The notes under the pieces: generated by a model | Database searches by the model: none | What the model was told of the DNA's origin: nothing | What the model saw: only the letters and a program-made list of their open reading frames with translations | Translations under genes and position numbers: made by a program | Source of the DNA: Gnetum montanum | Taxonomy: Eukaryota > Streptophyta > Gnetopsida > Gnetales > Gnetaceae | DNA length: 64,000 bases | Reading direction: 5' to 3' | Assembly: GCA_015680685.1 (NCBI GenBank) | Contig: MNCI01024352.1 | Coordinates: 933,004-997,003, forward strand | In this document: one piece after another, positions 1 through 10,984 of the stretch | Position numbering within the stretch: position 1 is the first letter of the stretch | Layout: the number at the start of each line of letters is the position of its first letter

Positions 1-86
1 CTGGCAAGGACTTGTCCTTTGCCTCTCCTAGGTCGTTTACTTCCACCTTGAGCAGGTCCTTCCTGTTGTCCACGTTTCGGGGCCAT
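1..86 (-). CDS. 5' end of an unrecognised ORF, cut by the window edge
   Basis: An ATG at 84-86 (minus) opens a frame of about 28 codons that runs off the left edge. The visible peptide is short and basic, rich in Gly, Gln, Arg and Lys (it starts MAPKRGQQEG), so it could be a disordered N-terminus or a nuclear-localisation stretch. The bases just upstream read GTGATTGCAG directly before the ATG, which looks like a 3' splice site. A similar GTGATTGCAG lies at 18.81 kb in the 3' interior of Athila-like element G2, so this may be the third (env-like or accessory) ORF of a related element, whose message is spliced in the Athila family. No domain is recognisable from 28 codons. Confidence 0.35.
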   Translation of the reverse strand, partial: MAPKRGQQEGPAQGGSKRPRRGKGQVLA

Positions 87-1240
87 CTGCAATCACACGG
101 GGCCAATCGTTAGTAAGGTTATTTTTGAAGTTAAGTTATACCTTACTAGTTGCCTTAATGGATTTATTTTATTTCCATGTGATGTTTCTCAAAAGATTAT
201 AATAATGATTCCTTTTTACTTAGGTGGTTTCCAAATTTATTTTCCTGGTATACTAAGGGGATGCAATTATTTTTGGCACAAATATCCTTAATGTTATAGC
301 TAATTACCCTTGATAATGTCCTTCAGGCAATGAGAAATTTCAAAAAAGGTATGCACTATTTGACATGTGTCCTCTCCAGCGCCCCCCCCCCCTTCGCCTG
401 CACTACTAAGCCGAACACTCTGAGTTCAAGAAGGTTCAAATGGAATGAAAATCAAAGCACAAGCGAGCGAGATATAGGTTGAAAAGCTAATGGTGCGCAA
501 TCGCAATTTGTAGAGAGAAATTGGAAAAACTCCCCCATGTGAATAGTTGAAAATGATGGTAAGTGTTGCGCACGAAGGGGGGGGGGGGGTGTTTCATGTT
601 TTTATAGGTTAATGCGATGCAATATTGCGTATGCGATATCGCAACTTATCAATACTTAAGGCACAACACAATATACAGAATTTTGAAGATTTTTCTGAAA
701 TGAATGATGGAAACTAAGGACATGTGGACAAGTATTGAAGGGTTCAAGGATAATTTAACTAGTTCTTGAAGGCACGAATAAATGTGTGGGTGGAATTGAT
801 CGCTAAAGGCCTCGGGGGGTTAGGGAGAGAAAAAGGCTAAGTAATGGGTTATAGGAACATTTTGAATTAGCGGGGTAGTAATGAGGGAAAGAACATTTTT
901 TGAAGATATGTGGAGGTAATAAATTTTGTGTTGAAGATGTGTTATGAGCGAAAGTTACAAAAAATTACACAAATGGGTCCTCCCCAAAGCAGGTTCCAAC
1001 CTATAATGCCCTTGCGTAACCACACCTACAGGTGTCCGTGGGCACTTGGAGGGTTAATGTAATCCACACTAGTTCCATAACATACACACATGTAAGTATC
1101 ATCGAGATGAGGTAGAAATTCTACGCTAAAGAAGACACGAGTAGAAACTACATGAAAAACAAGATGAGATGGGATATAGAAGGGATTCTAGAGATTAGGA
1201 CATGAGGTAACTGACATAGGGCACAGTGAATCCTACGTAT
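87..1240 (-). other. Retroelement leader/LTR-like non-coding block
   Basis: There is no credible coding sequence. The block holds a poly-C run (about 380-392), a poly-G run (about 577-590) and a minus-strand TATA/palindrome module. The stretch 960-1080 resembles 19140-19260 in the 3' interior of Athila-like G2 (shared words such as 'atgcccttgc' and the following 'ttaatg'). This suggests a 3' untranslated part of a related element. Confidence 0.4.
599..642 (-). promoter_or_regulatory. TATA box with upstream paired palindromes
   Basis: On the minus strand a TATAAAAA box (about 599-606) is preceded by two 10-bp perfect palindromes, GCGATATCGC (633-642) and GCAATATTGC (619-628). This is the same design as the palindromic module in front of TATAAATA in the LTR at 63.57-63.69 kb. 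Probably a retroelement promoter. Confidence 0.5.
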
Positions 1241-1370
1241 AAAGCATGATTAATGTGTCATTAACCCGTTGTTCCAAGATTAGGACCAAGTCCATTCCTT
1301 TGATCAGTGACACCGCATTATTTCAACCCATGATAAGTGACTATGAGAGTACCATGACAACAAGGCATAC

Positions 1371-1594
1371 GATCACTTGGCGTTTTATTCAAGGGGGGAG
1401 TGATTTTTGTTTTGTGGTACTTTTCTTTTCATTTTCTTTTTTTCTTCTTTCTTTTTCTTTTTTTTTTTGATTTCTGAATCCAAAGAAGCCACCAACCTTC
1501 AGANAAGAAAACGAAAGAAGAAAAAAAGAAAATGAAAAGAAAAGTGCCACAAAACAAAAATCACTCCCCCCTTGAATAAAACGCCAAGTGATNA
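1371..1594. repeat. Near-perfect inverted repeat, about 80-bp arms, with ambiguous bases
   Basis: The arms (about 1371-1455 and 1511-1594) are almost exact reverse complements around a T-rich/A-rich centre of about 55 bp. Single N characters lie at 1504 and 1593, inside or at the edge of the structure. Either a recent fold-back duplication or an assembly artefact. Confidence 0.8.
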
Positions 1595-1686
1595 AAAAGA
1601 TAAAAAGATAAAACAAGAAATTAAAAGATGAAAAACAGGAAAACAAAAATTGTAAAATTAAAGGAAATGAAAAATATTTATTAATC

Positions 1687-3681
1687 CTACTTGTTATTAA
1701 AATGGGGAATATCCCCCATAACTAAATAGTTGAGCATGGCAGGGATTAATAAATGAAAGATAAGGGTCCTTGCATGTTGGAAACATTGAAACTTGTTCAT
1801 ACTTACGCCATTGGGGTTCACAAACTTGATTATAGTAAGCATAGTGGGGAAATTTATGAGATGTGGTTCCTGGATAAAGAGTTGATGCACTATGATACTT
1901 GGGACCGTAAGATGGTATGCAAGGATTAATATGTCTCTCTCCATGGTTGTATTCATTGGACCATATGGTTTTTGGAGTGTTAATTGATGGCCCTGATGAA
2001 GTGACACAAGGAATTGGGTTTGAAGAGAAGGGTGCACCACAGTGTTGGTCTGGTGCTGAGTTGGAGAATGTAGTGGCCTTGGAATTGTGTTGTTCCTTCC
2101 TACGGTCGGGTCCAAAGAAGGAACGCTTTCGATGTTGAGTAGGCCTCTTACTGCTATTGGCAATAGTAGCACAAGTAACGTTCATAGGTTGTTGCCATGG
2201 TGTAGACACTTCAGGAATAGTTGGTGGCAATGTAGAAGGAGGGAAAGGATGAGAATGTTGAAATTTAGGAGAGGTGTAAGGTATACAAGGTGGTGGTTGT
2301 GTTGAGGAGATGGGCTGATAGTATTGAGGAGAATAATAATGTGGTGAGATAGAGTCTCTTGACCTAGTTGGGGAAATAGGATGTTGAACTAGATAAGCAT
2401 TTAGATTCGGATGATACGAAGAATGCTTCCAGTTTAGAGGTGGCTTCCCCCATGATTGGGATTGTTGCCACTATGATCAAACATAGTATCTCTATACGAA
2501 CTCTTGGTGTAACATGCTTCCCCAATGCTCATATAAATGTAACAAGATTAGGCATTGGCCCTTGGGATGATCGTACAGGAAAATGTTGCATTCATACATA
2601 TGATTGGCAGTTGAGCCCTTATCTTCTTCATCCCTTCTTTCTGAGTGTCTAATGATATTTTGTCCTACTTCTCGAGTTGTCAAAACTCTATCTTCAATAA
2701 TATTGATATATTCTCTACACTTTTTATGCGTCCATTCCAACATCTTATTAACCTTTGCCTCAACTTCCTCTACTAATTGTTGTATTGGCAAAGATGTTTC
2801 TTCCTCCTTGAGATTAGTTGATTTTTCCTTTTTATGATTATGGACCTTTGTTAAGTTGAGATTTTGGTTCTGCTGATGTTTTTCAACACTCTTCCATCTA
2901 GCCATTTCTCCTTCTTCTTTTTCTACCCACTTAATAAGCTCATGGAATTGATGGATTCATAGTTTGTATAGTTTCCCTTGGGCATACATCCCTAGGGTTT
3001 CTCTTGTTGCATCATGAAGCCCATCAATGATATGGTATATTAGCCTTTCCTTGGAGAACTCATGGCCTGGACAGTGGTTTAATAGTGCATAATATCTTTC
3101 TAAGGCCATGTCCAAGGGTTCATGTTTTGCTTGTTTCCACTCTTAGATTTGTTTCCTCAAGGTCGACACTCTTGCATAGGTTTGATAACTTTTGTTAAAG
3201 AGTTCTACCATTTTTGGCCAATGTTTTATTGAATTTGGTTTTAACAATCTATACCATACTTTTGCTTGGCCAACAAGTTTCATAGGAAAGAGCTTGAGTT
3301 TTTGCCAACCATTATCAATGTTGTTCCATGCACAAGCATCATAGAAGGCTTGTAAATGTTGTTGCAGATCTAAGTGAGAGCCTCTTGAAAAATTGGAAAA
3401 GTTGTTTAAATCAAGCCTGGGTAGGCGGCTCTCTTTACAATGCCTACATGAGATTCGAACAACCTCTTGTATTTTTGTTAGGCTTGTAGTGGCTAGTAGG
3501 GGTTCATCATCATCTTGTAAGTTATACTTTCGTCCGTTGGGACGATGTATCCTTTGTTTGTGTTTATAAGAAATCCCCACTTCAGATTGTGTACTCCAAT
3601 CTTCATTGTCATATAATTCGTTGGTTCTCCAATGAATTTCTCACGAGGTATGGCATTATCATAGTCTTGTAGGAGAGGCAT
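1687..3681 (-). pseudogene. gag: Broken gag of an Athila-like Ty3/gypsy element
   Basis: Reading from 3681 downwards, the frame shifts and stops several times. The middle part (3143-3580) carries a recognisable retrotransposon gag (capsid) core: an aspartate/leucine-rich lead-in, a 'LKLFPMKL' stretch, then A-x-x-W-Y, a 'SIKHW' segment and an aromatic-rich 'ELFNKSYQT' segment. Further on (2492-2905) lies a charged, coiled-coil-like segment rich in Glu and Lys. The 1687-2230 part is Pro/His/Thr/Asn-rich and low-complexity. The gag product would form the virus-like particle. The same gag family occurs at 45.3-47.5 kb in G2. The LTR and primer-binding site lie just upstream (3804-4613), which fixes the orientation. 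Downstream pol is absent; the element is truncated near 1.68 kb. Confidence 0.75.
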
Positions 3682-3803
3682 GGTTATGCAATTGTGTGTG
3701 AATTTATATGTGAATTTTTATAGTTATTTCTTCCTAAAATATATATCATTAATTCCTGTACAACGACCTTGTATGATATAACTAGCCTAGATAACTAGCA
3801 CCA

Positions 3804-3821
3804 TCCCCGGCAATGGTGCCA
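3804..3821 (-). other. Primer-binding site, tRNA-Asp type
   Basis: The minus strand reads TGGCACCATTGCCGGGGA, ending 1 bp from the LTR. This closely matches the TGGCGCCGTTGCCGGGGA type of primer-binding site used by plant Athila elements (complementary to tRNA-Asp). The differences are mainly C-to-T or G-to-A changes, as expected from decay of methylated CpG. Confidence 0.8.
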
Positions 3822-3822
3822 A

Positions 3823-4613
3823 TGATGAGTGACGAGGTACCCCTACACTCAACCATACGAATACGAGCGTTTCATGCACGATCCAGTGAAACTCCGCAAA
3901 CAGACTAGTTGTGGTATCTAGATAGTTATTCTAAGGTCGTAGTTTGCTATCTTCCCACTTGAACTAGTGTTAGCTTTTTCATGTATGGTTTAGTCCAGAG
4001 TGAGGTATATGATGTGTCCCTATGCTAATGCTACTAATAGAGGCAATGGAAAATATCTTTAATTAAGCTAAAGGGAATAGGGAGAGAGAATCTAAACTAG
4101 CCTAAGTGCAATGAGCATTCATTCCTTAATCATCTGTACACATCTTGGACCTCGTGCACGACTACCATTGGGATTACCAAGCACATGGCCTAAGTACGCT
4201 ACTGGGTTACCAAGTAGTCACACTTAAATGCTTGTGATTAAGTCGTACTCATTCTGCATTTAAAAGGAGTTTAGGGTAGAGAGATATTAACTATGAAAGC
4301 GATAAAGAACAATGAAAATTAAATAATTAAACTAAGTGAATGCTACAATGATGAACTAATTTTGATCTTTATTGCCAATCATGTGCATGTCCAAGTACGT
4401 CATACTCAAATAAGGATGTCATACAATTGCAATCACCACATTGCAGGCATACACTAGGAGAGAAGGGTTGAGAGAAAAACTAATGTAAAAGGACTTAAAC
4501 TTAACTATTCTAATCCTTAACTACTAGAACTGTCTAGCTCTTATTTATAGATGAGGAGACAGGCTGCGATATCATGTATGTGATATCATGGTCAACAAAA
4601 TGATAACTCATCA
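3823..4613 (-). repeat. 5' LTR of Athila-like element G0 (791 bp)
   Basis: It begins TGATGAGTGACGAGG and ends CTCATCA in plus orientation, so TG...CA termini are present. The family is shared with the LTRs at 17691-18428, 49907-50732 and 63548 onward. Near the upper end is a minus-strand TATAAATA (about 4549-4557), preceded upstream by a decayed palindrome (about 4568-4588) with GATATC at both ends. The primer-binding site follows at 3804-3821. No partner LTR is visible. Confidence 0.8.
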
Positions 4614-4999
4614 AAAGGATCATCACCTAGAGCCACAATGCTCATCCTACTAAGTGAGGTCTCGGAAGGATTGGTAGAAGAGTGAAAACCTTACCTCTTC
4701 AAGTGTCTATGCCCAAGCTCAAATCTAGGTTTTGACTTAAGAAATGAGTACCTTACTATTAATACTTTAAAAAATAAGTGAAGAAAATTAATTAGTAGTA
4801 GGAAGGTAGGTCTTAGTCCTAAAAAAATTTATATCACTTTCAATATCCATGCTTGAACTTAAAATAGCAAAAGACTTTGAGAGAGAGAGACCTATAGTTT
4901 AATGTCAATTTTTCTATTAAAGCAAGAAAGTGGTAGTACTTGTAGAATATGTTACTTCATTACTTGTTATTAATCTTACATTAGGAATTTTTCCCATCA
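4614..4999. other. Unassigned AT-rich sequence
   Basis: I see no coding frame or repeat boundary here. A short AG run lies near 4880. This is probably old host or transposon sequence into which element G0 inserted. Confidence 0.4.
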
Positions 5000-6060
5000 A
5001 TTATAACCTTCCAATCAACACTAGTTTTAATGTTTAAGTTAATTGTATTCTTGACAAACAAGCAAATATTTGCCTTACAAGCTATGTCCATGTTACTTAA
5101 TACTTTCTCTAGTATGAGTAAAATAATACACAAGCGCTTCTATCTTCTATGGATTCTTTATTACCATTTTATTATTCTTGTTGTTGACATTAACTTGATT
5201 TATCCTTTATAACAAAGAGCATGATATCAATCTCTAAAGTATCATAGAGGTTGAATCCTATAGATTCTATGTATGATGAAAGTTTAGTGTTCCAAGTTCT
5301 AGGTATTTGTTTCAATCCATATTGATACTTTTAAATTTCAAACATTTTATTCTTTAGAAGAAAATTTTAAAACTTTTAATTCTTTTAAAAGCACTATTAA
5401 GAAAAATTGGTTTTACTTCTAAATGAATGAATGTAAATTTTAATATTCTAATTTTTTTCACTTAGTTATGGAAGTAAAAATATTTTTTAATTACTTCCTT
5501 CTCACTGTGAAAAGTCACAATCACAATACATTGAAATCTATATTTTTTTTAATTTATTACTACTAATATACAAGTTTATTTATCTAAAAAATCCTTTGGG
5601 TCTACATAGACATAATAAAATATCAGTATCGATATTATTTATCAAGAGCACCATTAATATTGTACTTTGTTCCATATGTCCATTTATTTAATAATAGCTT
5701 ACATCCAAAACATAAGTCTAATAACTTCCAATTGGTATTCTATATTAAATTTAGCTTAGTAGTATGACTCTTGATTTAGAAAGTTCAAGTAAAAAATTTG
5801 ATCCAAATTTTCATGGTGGCTATATATTTTAAGGATACTTATAGTCTCTTGAAATTCCAAAAATTTAAATTAAAGTGTTATAATATGATTTCATTATCTT
5901 CTTCTAATAAACATGTTGAATCTCTTTAGAAAAGGGAGAAAGATCATCATCAAAGATAAGATGAAGTTTTTCTTCCAATTGATTTTCAATGGTTCTTTCT
6001 ATAAGCATTTCATTTTTAAAAAACATTTCAAATGGTACTAAATTCATTATTAATTGTAAT
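5000..6060 (-). pseudogene. pol: Ty1/copia reverse transcriptase relic
   Basis: Reading the minus strand across stops and frameshifts gives copia RT landmarks in order. Near 5640-5700 is an N-terminal RT segment of the 'K-W-x-Y-G-T-K-Y-N' kind, followed by a decayed 'ALDKYR' stretch. Near 5290-5340 is 'YGLKQ...P-R-T-W', the hallmark Y-G-L-K-Q-A-P-R-x-W motif of copia RT, then a 'SIGF' stretch. Upstream (5.8-6.06 kb) an acidic segment could be the linker between integrase and RT. The sequence is very AT-rich and has many stops, so this is an old copy. No LTR can be paired with it. Confidence 0.65.
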
Positions 6061-6329
6061 TAATTTCTCAAGTATTGGATAGGTGGATGATGATGATGAA
6101 AAATGTAAAAAAGCAATAAAAATTTAAAAACAATCTTTTAAAGTAAAAAAAACTAGTTTTAGAACAAGTAAAACAATTTTTAGCTATAAAAAACAAATAA
6201 CTAGGTTAAAGAAAAAGAGTAAAAAAATAACTATGCAAGTAGAAATGGTAGTATAATGATATCTTAAGAATGATTTGAACTTGCAACCTATTACAAATAA
6301 GACAATGAATTAGTCAAAATATACTAAAT

Positions 6330-6925
6330 TAATCCTCCAGTTAGATGGTGAAATTGATATAATATCATAAGTAGAACTGAGAAAAGATGGTCAAAATGAA
6401 GACAAACTAGTTGTGTTCTATGTGATAAAAGAACACCAATAAAATTATAGGGTAATTTTATGAGATAAAAATTAGGCTTATTATCTTATATGGTGCTAAA
6501 TGCTGGGTAGTACAAAAGAGGCATGAACAACAAATCAATGTAGTAGAGATGCAAGTGCTTTTATGGATGCTAAATATTACTAGAAGAGATAAATTACATA
6601 ATATAGACATGAAAGGAAAACTTGGAGTGGCTTCTATTTTAGATAAGTTACAAGAGTGATGGCTTAGATTGCTTGGAAATGTGCAAAGAAGATTAGAAAA
6701 TGAGCCTATAAGTAAAGGTTACTACATCACTATTATAGAAAAGCCATGAAAAGGAAGATCAAAGAAGACATAGGAAAAATCGAATGAAGATTATTTAAGA
6801 AAACTATAAATAAACAAAGATCTAGCTCTTCCTATATGCAAATGGTAAAAAAAGAAGTCATTTAGCTAGCCCCATTTTTTTGGGACAAGGCTAGGATGAT
6901 GATGATGATGATGATGATGCTAAAT
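6330..6925 (+). pseudogene. RTE-clade LINE, 3' end of ORF2
   Basis: One frame from about 6480 reads through the well-conserved C-terminal part of plant RTE-type LINE proteins: 'LYGAKCW', a 'VVEMQVLLWML' segment, then 'TRRDKLHN', 'KGKLGVASI', and after one stop 'WLRLLGNVQRR' and 'GRSKKT'. The start near 6335 ('LDGEID') matches the region just downstream of the RT core. The element ends with 'ttgggacaaggctagg' followed by a (GATGAT)n tract at about 6894-6920, the usual RTE tail instead of poly(A). It is 5'-truncated, as most LINE copies are, and it carries stops. Confidence 0.8.
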
Positions 6926-7559
6926 AATATTTTAAAATAAAATATTAATAAATATTAAAAAAAATTAAAAAAACTAAAAAAGTTTTTAAAGAAGATCTTC
7001 ATTAATTTTTATTAAGATATGTTCAAGCTAAGTAGGTAAAGCAACTTTGATCTTTATTAATATTGATGGAAGATCTAGGAGGAGGTAGCTTAGGGGTACA
7101 GAGGGGTTTTGGTGGAGCGGTAAATGTCCATAAGTAGAATTAGCATGAAAATTTGTCTAGGATTATAGGATGATCAAAGGATAGATTAAGAAATGTGATG
7201 AACAACATGAGTAGAAGTAGTGGTTTGGTCTTAAGAAAATTTCATTTGTAGATGCACTTCAAGGAAAATCTTGGTTCAAGCAAAACTAGGAGGAGGGTTG
7301 TAGAGAAGAGGATTTTTCTAGTTTTGAAAGTCTAGATAGCCTAGGGATTTTGATTTTGTAAAGGATGCATGAGGCATGAGAACAATTTTTTCAATGAATT
7401 CTTATCCACATCTTTAATGGTAGGGTTCATATCCTCAAGGAGTTACAAGCATGGGTTGCTAAGGCTTAGTTAGTGATCATAAGATAGGTTACTTCTCCAT
7501 GGGGAAATACAGTGATGCTAAATTTTATGAAGTAGAAAGATATAGAGCTAGTGGACTTG

Positions 7560-8110
7560 GAAATGCCTAGAGGAGTGGCCTTCTCATCATGTAGGTTAAA
7601 AAATAGATTCTTGAGCATTTGCCATTGCAGAAGAGAATTGATGATAAGATTTAAACCAAGACATGGTTACTTGTGTGGATGCATCTCCTTGGAGTTCCGA
7701 TTGAATTCTACTCGACGAGGGATTTTGTGAAAAATTGTTGACATCTTTGGAAAACTTTTGATGATTGATCCATGTACATATTTTGGAATCCCTAGTGCAG
7801 TGGAATATATTTGTATCTAAATGGAGGAGGATATATAATTCATGATATAGATTATCTTGCAACGATCTCATGGGTGCTTTTTCTATTTAATATTTTATGA
7901 TAATTTTCCAAATATCTATAGGATTTGTGCTGAGCAAGAGCATATCTCAACCCAATGCCCACAAAACATGTAAGCTAGGTAATCAATACAAGATAGGAAG
8001 AAGGAACAGGTTCCACTTGGATCAAAAACCAACCTGGATGTTGGAGTTCTTAAAAGAGCTCCTATGGATAAGTGCATTAATAATGGTAGAAAATAGGGGC
8101 TCGACTAATC
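7560..8110 (+). pseudogene. L1 ORF1-like (RNA-binding, DUF4283-type) relic
   Basis: In plus-strand frames the segment after about 7660 reads as 'W-x-x-L-x-G-V-P-I-E-F-Y', then 'F-V-K-N', 'GIYLYLNGGGYII'. This resembles the DUF4283 region found in plant L1 ORF1 proteins, which bind the element RNA. A decayed cysteine-containing stretch near 7930-7975 may be a zinc knuckle. Several stops separate the blocks, so the identification rests on order and context as much as on residues. Confidence 0.5.
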
Positions 8111-8559
8111 TTTGGAGGCTATATCTTTGATCCAAGAAGGATTGATGAACACATTGAGACTAGAGATGGAGCATGTGACCTTCTTTTAGCAAGCCAAAGG
8201 GGACAATAAGGAAAAAGCTAATGTTAATGACTTAAACGACTACTAATTAACGACTCAAAAGAAGAAAAACTTGGGTGGCTAAAGGAAGGAGATCAAAATT
8301 TCCACTCACCTTCATATGATCACAAATAGAAGATATCAAAAGAGATCCTTAATCAAATTCTCCCCATATGTCTAAGAGAATCTCAATGTTTTAGTTTTCC
8401 ATTTTTATAACTTATATGATCAAAATAAGAGGGTTAATCATGGACTATTGGAAGGTATGATCCCTTGCTTGGTTTCCCCTATTGATAATGAGTTCTTACT
8501 TGGAAGAGGATATTCATTTAGTAGAAGCTAAGGCACAAAATTAGAAGACACTTAGGCTA

Positions 8560-10470
8560 GGTAAGTTAAACTTTGAATGAATCAAAGCATATTAGGATGC
8601 CATTGGAAAGAATTTTAAGGAGGTTTTTCAAGCAAGATTTAAATCTAGTACTTTTTCCAAAGCTTGGAATAATACCTACATTATTTTGTTTCCCAAGAAG
8701 AAGAAGGTACAATCCCCAATGATTATAGGCCTATTAGTCATTGCAATAGATTTTATGAAAATTTTTTCAAACTTTTAGTGAATTGGTTGAACCCATTGCT
8801 ACCAAATATCATAAAGGTAAATCAATCGGGATTCATCCTTGGGAGGAACATTATTAATAGTCTCATTATAGCAAATGAGGTTTTGCATTGGGCTTACATT
8901 CAAAAACATGAGATATGTTTTCTTGAACTTGATTTAAGTATGGTACTTTTTCCAAAGCCTAGAGTAATACCTACATTATTTTGTTGCTGAGGATTGTAGG
9001 CCTATTAGTCTTTACAATAGTTTTTATGAAATGTTTTTCAAGATTTTGATGAATTGCATGAAGCCATTGCTACCAACTATCATAGAGGTAGATCAATTAG
9101 GATTCATCCCTGGGAGGAACATTATTGATAGTATTATTCCACCAAATGAGGTTTTGCATTGGGCTTACATTAAAAAAACATGAGATTTTTTTCCCAAACT
9201 TGATTTATCGAAATCATATGATAAGGTGGACTAGGGTGCCTTACTTTTCACCTTGAAGGAGTTTGGATTTTGTAGAGGATTCTATGAGATTATCAAGTTC
9301 ATGCTTTCTACATTTAGATTTTAAGTTTCCTTGAATGGATAGATATCTTAATGATTTCTTACAATGTAGGGCCTTTGGTAAGATGACCCTTTATCACCAT
9401 ATCTATTTACTATTATTGTCAATAACCTTTGTAGATGGATTTAAAAGCTAAATTTCACATCCCCATATCCATAGAATCTTCATATTCTTTAGTATGTAGA
9501 TGACATGATGATTTTTCCCTAGCATCTATCCCTAAGGATAGAAAGATGATGTAAGCATTAGATGGATTTTCTCAATCAATAGGGCTTGAAGTCAATTGGA
9601 ATAAGACAAATATTTTCTATGTCAGGTGCTCAATAGAAATATTTAAGCACATCAGGTGTATTTTTGGGTGTACTATTAGCTTGCTTCCAACTACTTATCT
9701 GGGTAGCCTCTATTCTGTAGATGGAAATCAACTAATAGTTGGGAGGGAGTGTTAGGAAAGATTAAAAATAAGTTTTCCTCTTAGAGAGGTATGTTTTTAT
9801 CTTCTACAAGTAAGCTAACTTTAGCTAAATCTATCCTCTCATGCATTCTCATTTATAGTGCATTAGTTTTCAATCCTCAAGTCCAATTTCTATCACAAGT
9901 TAATTAGATTGTGAGGAATTTTCTTTGGTCTAGTGGGGAGAAGTGTCACTGATTTTATTTGATTGCTTAGGAAAAGATAGTTATCCCAATTCATGTAGAT
10001 AGTTGTGAACTTCAATATTTTGGGAGGTGGCCTTGTATTCTAGTTGCTAAGCTAGCTTCGGAGGATTGGTCTTTAGCAAACAAGCCTTGGATTAGTTATC
10101 TTCAAATGTGTTATCGTAATTTGTGGACTTGCCTATCTAGAGCCTCAAAGATATGGAAAACTATTAAGAGAGGATGGACTTTTCTTTAGTTGCTTCAACA
10201 TTGGGAATTTAAGAAAGAAGACATTTTAATCGAAGGTCTTTCAATAGGACAAGCTCATCATAAAATGATTAGCAAAGTTTTTTCTAAAGTAGTTACCCTA
10301 TTGTGCTAAGGTCTAGAAGAACATGTAAATGATTGTTTTAGTAAGGAGCAATGAAAAATCTCATCATTCTTTCATGATGATAATAGACATGGCCAATTCA
10401 CCAAAATTCTTGATATTCTTAAAAGACATAGTCCCCCCTAATTTAGTTGATATACGTTGCATTTTTCTTC
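8560..10470 (+). pseudogene. L1 ORF2 reverse transcriptase and C-terminal region
   Basis: The frame at 8778-8990 contains 'LLPNIIKVNQSGFILGRNIINSLIIANEVLHW', the L1-clade RT block before motif A; it is followed by 'LELDLS', the motif A region with its Asp. This block is duplicated downstream. Later 'QYVDDMMIF' (about 9494-9520) is the catalytic YVDD motif, followed by 'GLEVNWNKTNIF' and 'LPTTYLGSLYS', the usual order in plant L1 RT, then a 'KLTLAKSIL' thumb/connection segment and a 'W-S-S-G-E' region. Frameshifts and stops throughout rule out activity. It has no intact endonuclease domain upstream. Confidence 0.75.
8649..9190 (+). repeat. Direct tandem duplication inside the L1 RT gene
   Basis: The segment starting 'tactttttccaaagc' at 8649 recurs at 8944 with the same order of words (aatacctacatt, gaggaacattattgatag, gaggttttgcattgggc). 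The offset is 295 bp at the left edge; the second unit is shorter because of a deletion near its start. The two units have diverged, so the duplication is old. Confidence 0.8.
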
Positions 10471-10984
10471 AATAAACCATAGATAGTAGATCTTATGTCT
10501 TTATAGGTAATATTTTGCTAAAGTAAGGGGATGAAAACTTATTTTGAGGTTGCATTATTAATTAAAAGTGAGGTTTTTTAATTGGATGTTAGTTCATCAT
10601 GTAGTGTTGAATTAGGTAAATACTAGTGATGGACGTTTTCTATGGCCTCTTGATGTATCCTTTTCTATAAGGAGATTGAAAATATGACACACCTTTTCAT
10701 GGAATTTTTATTTACAAAGGCTATAGGTCAATTCATATGCATGTGGATTGGGATCATATGGGATTAGTGTTAGGTAATGATTACAAAAGATCCCATCATT
10801 TAAATCCATGTACATGAGATTTGATCATGGATGGAGATTACTTGGGAGGTTTGGCTTGAGTGGAATGCTCACACTTTTTATGCAAAGTATAAAAACTTTC
10901 CTTTTAAATGCATCTTAAAAGAATTTGCAAACTTTCACTTGTAGAAAAATATCCATGAATGTATAATGATAATGTTTAATACTC

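Larger units (their letters stand above)
7000..10960 (+). mobile_element. Decayed L1-type LINE (about 3.9 kb)
   Basis: ORF1-like and ORF2-like segments follow each other on the plus strand. The 7.0-7.6 kb part is too decayed to read well. The 7.6-8.1 kb part looks like ORF1, and 8.56-10.5 kb is reverse transcriptase plus C-terminal region. The 10.5-10.96 kb part is weakly recognisable tail. Every frame is interrupted. No clear poly(A) tail or target-site duplication could be placed. Confidence 0.7.

Noticed and set aside
379-392. Poly-C run as a functional tract
   Set aside because: Single homopolymer, paired with a poly-G at 577-590. It may form an inverted pair, but it is too short and of low complexity to support a claim.
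6075-6100. Second RTE tail (gatgatgatg)
   Set aside because: No RTE coding sequence could be read upstream of it, so it is treated as a simple repeat.
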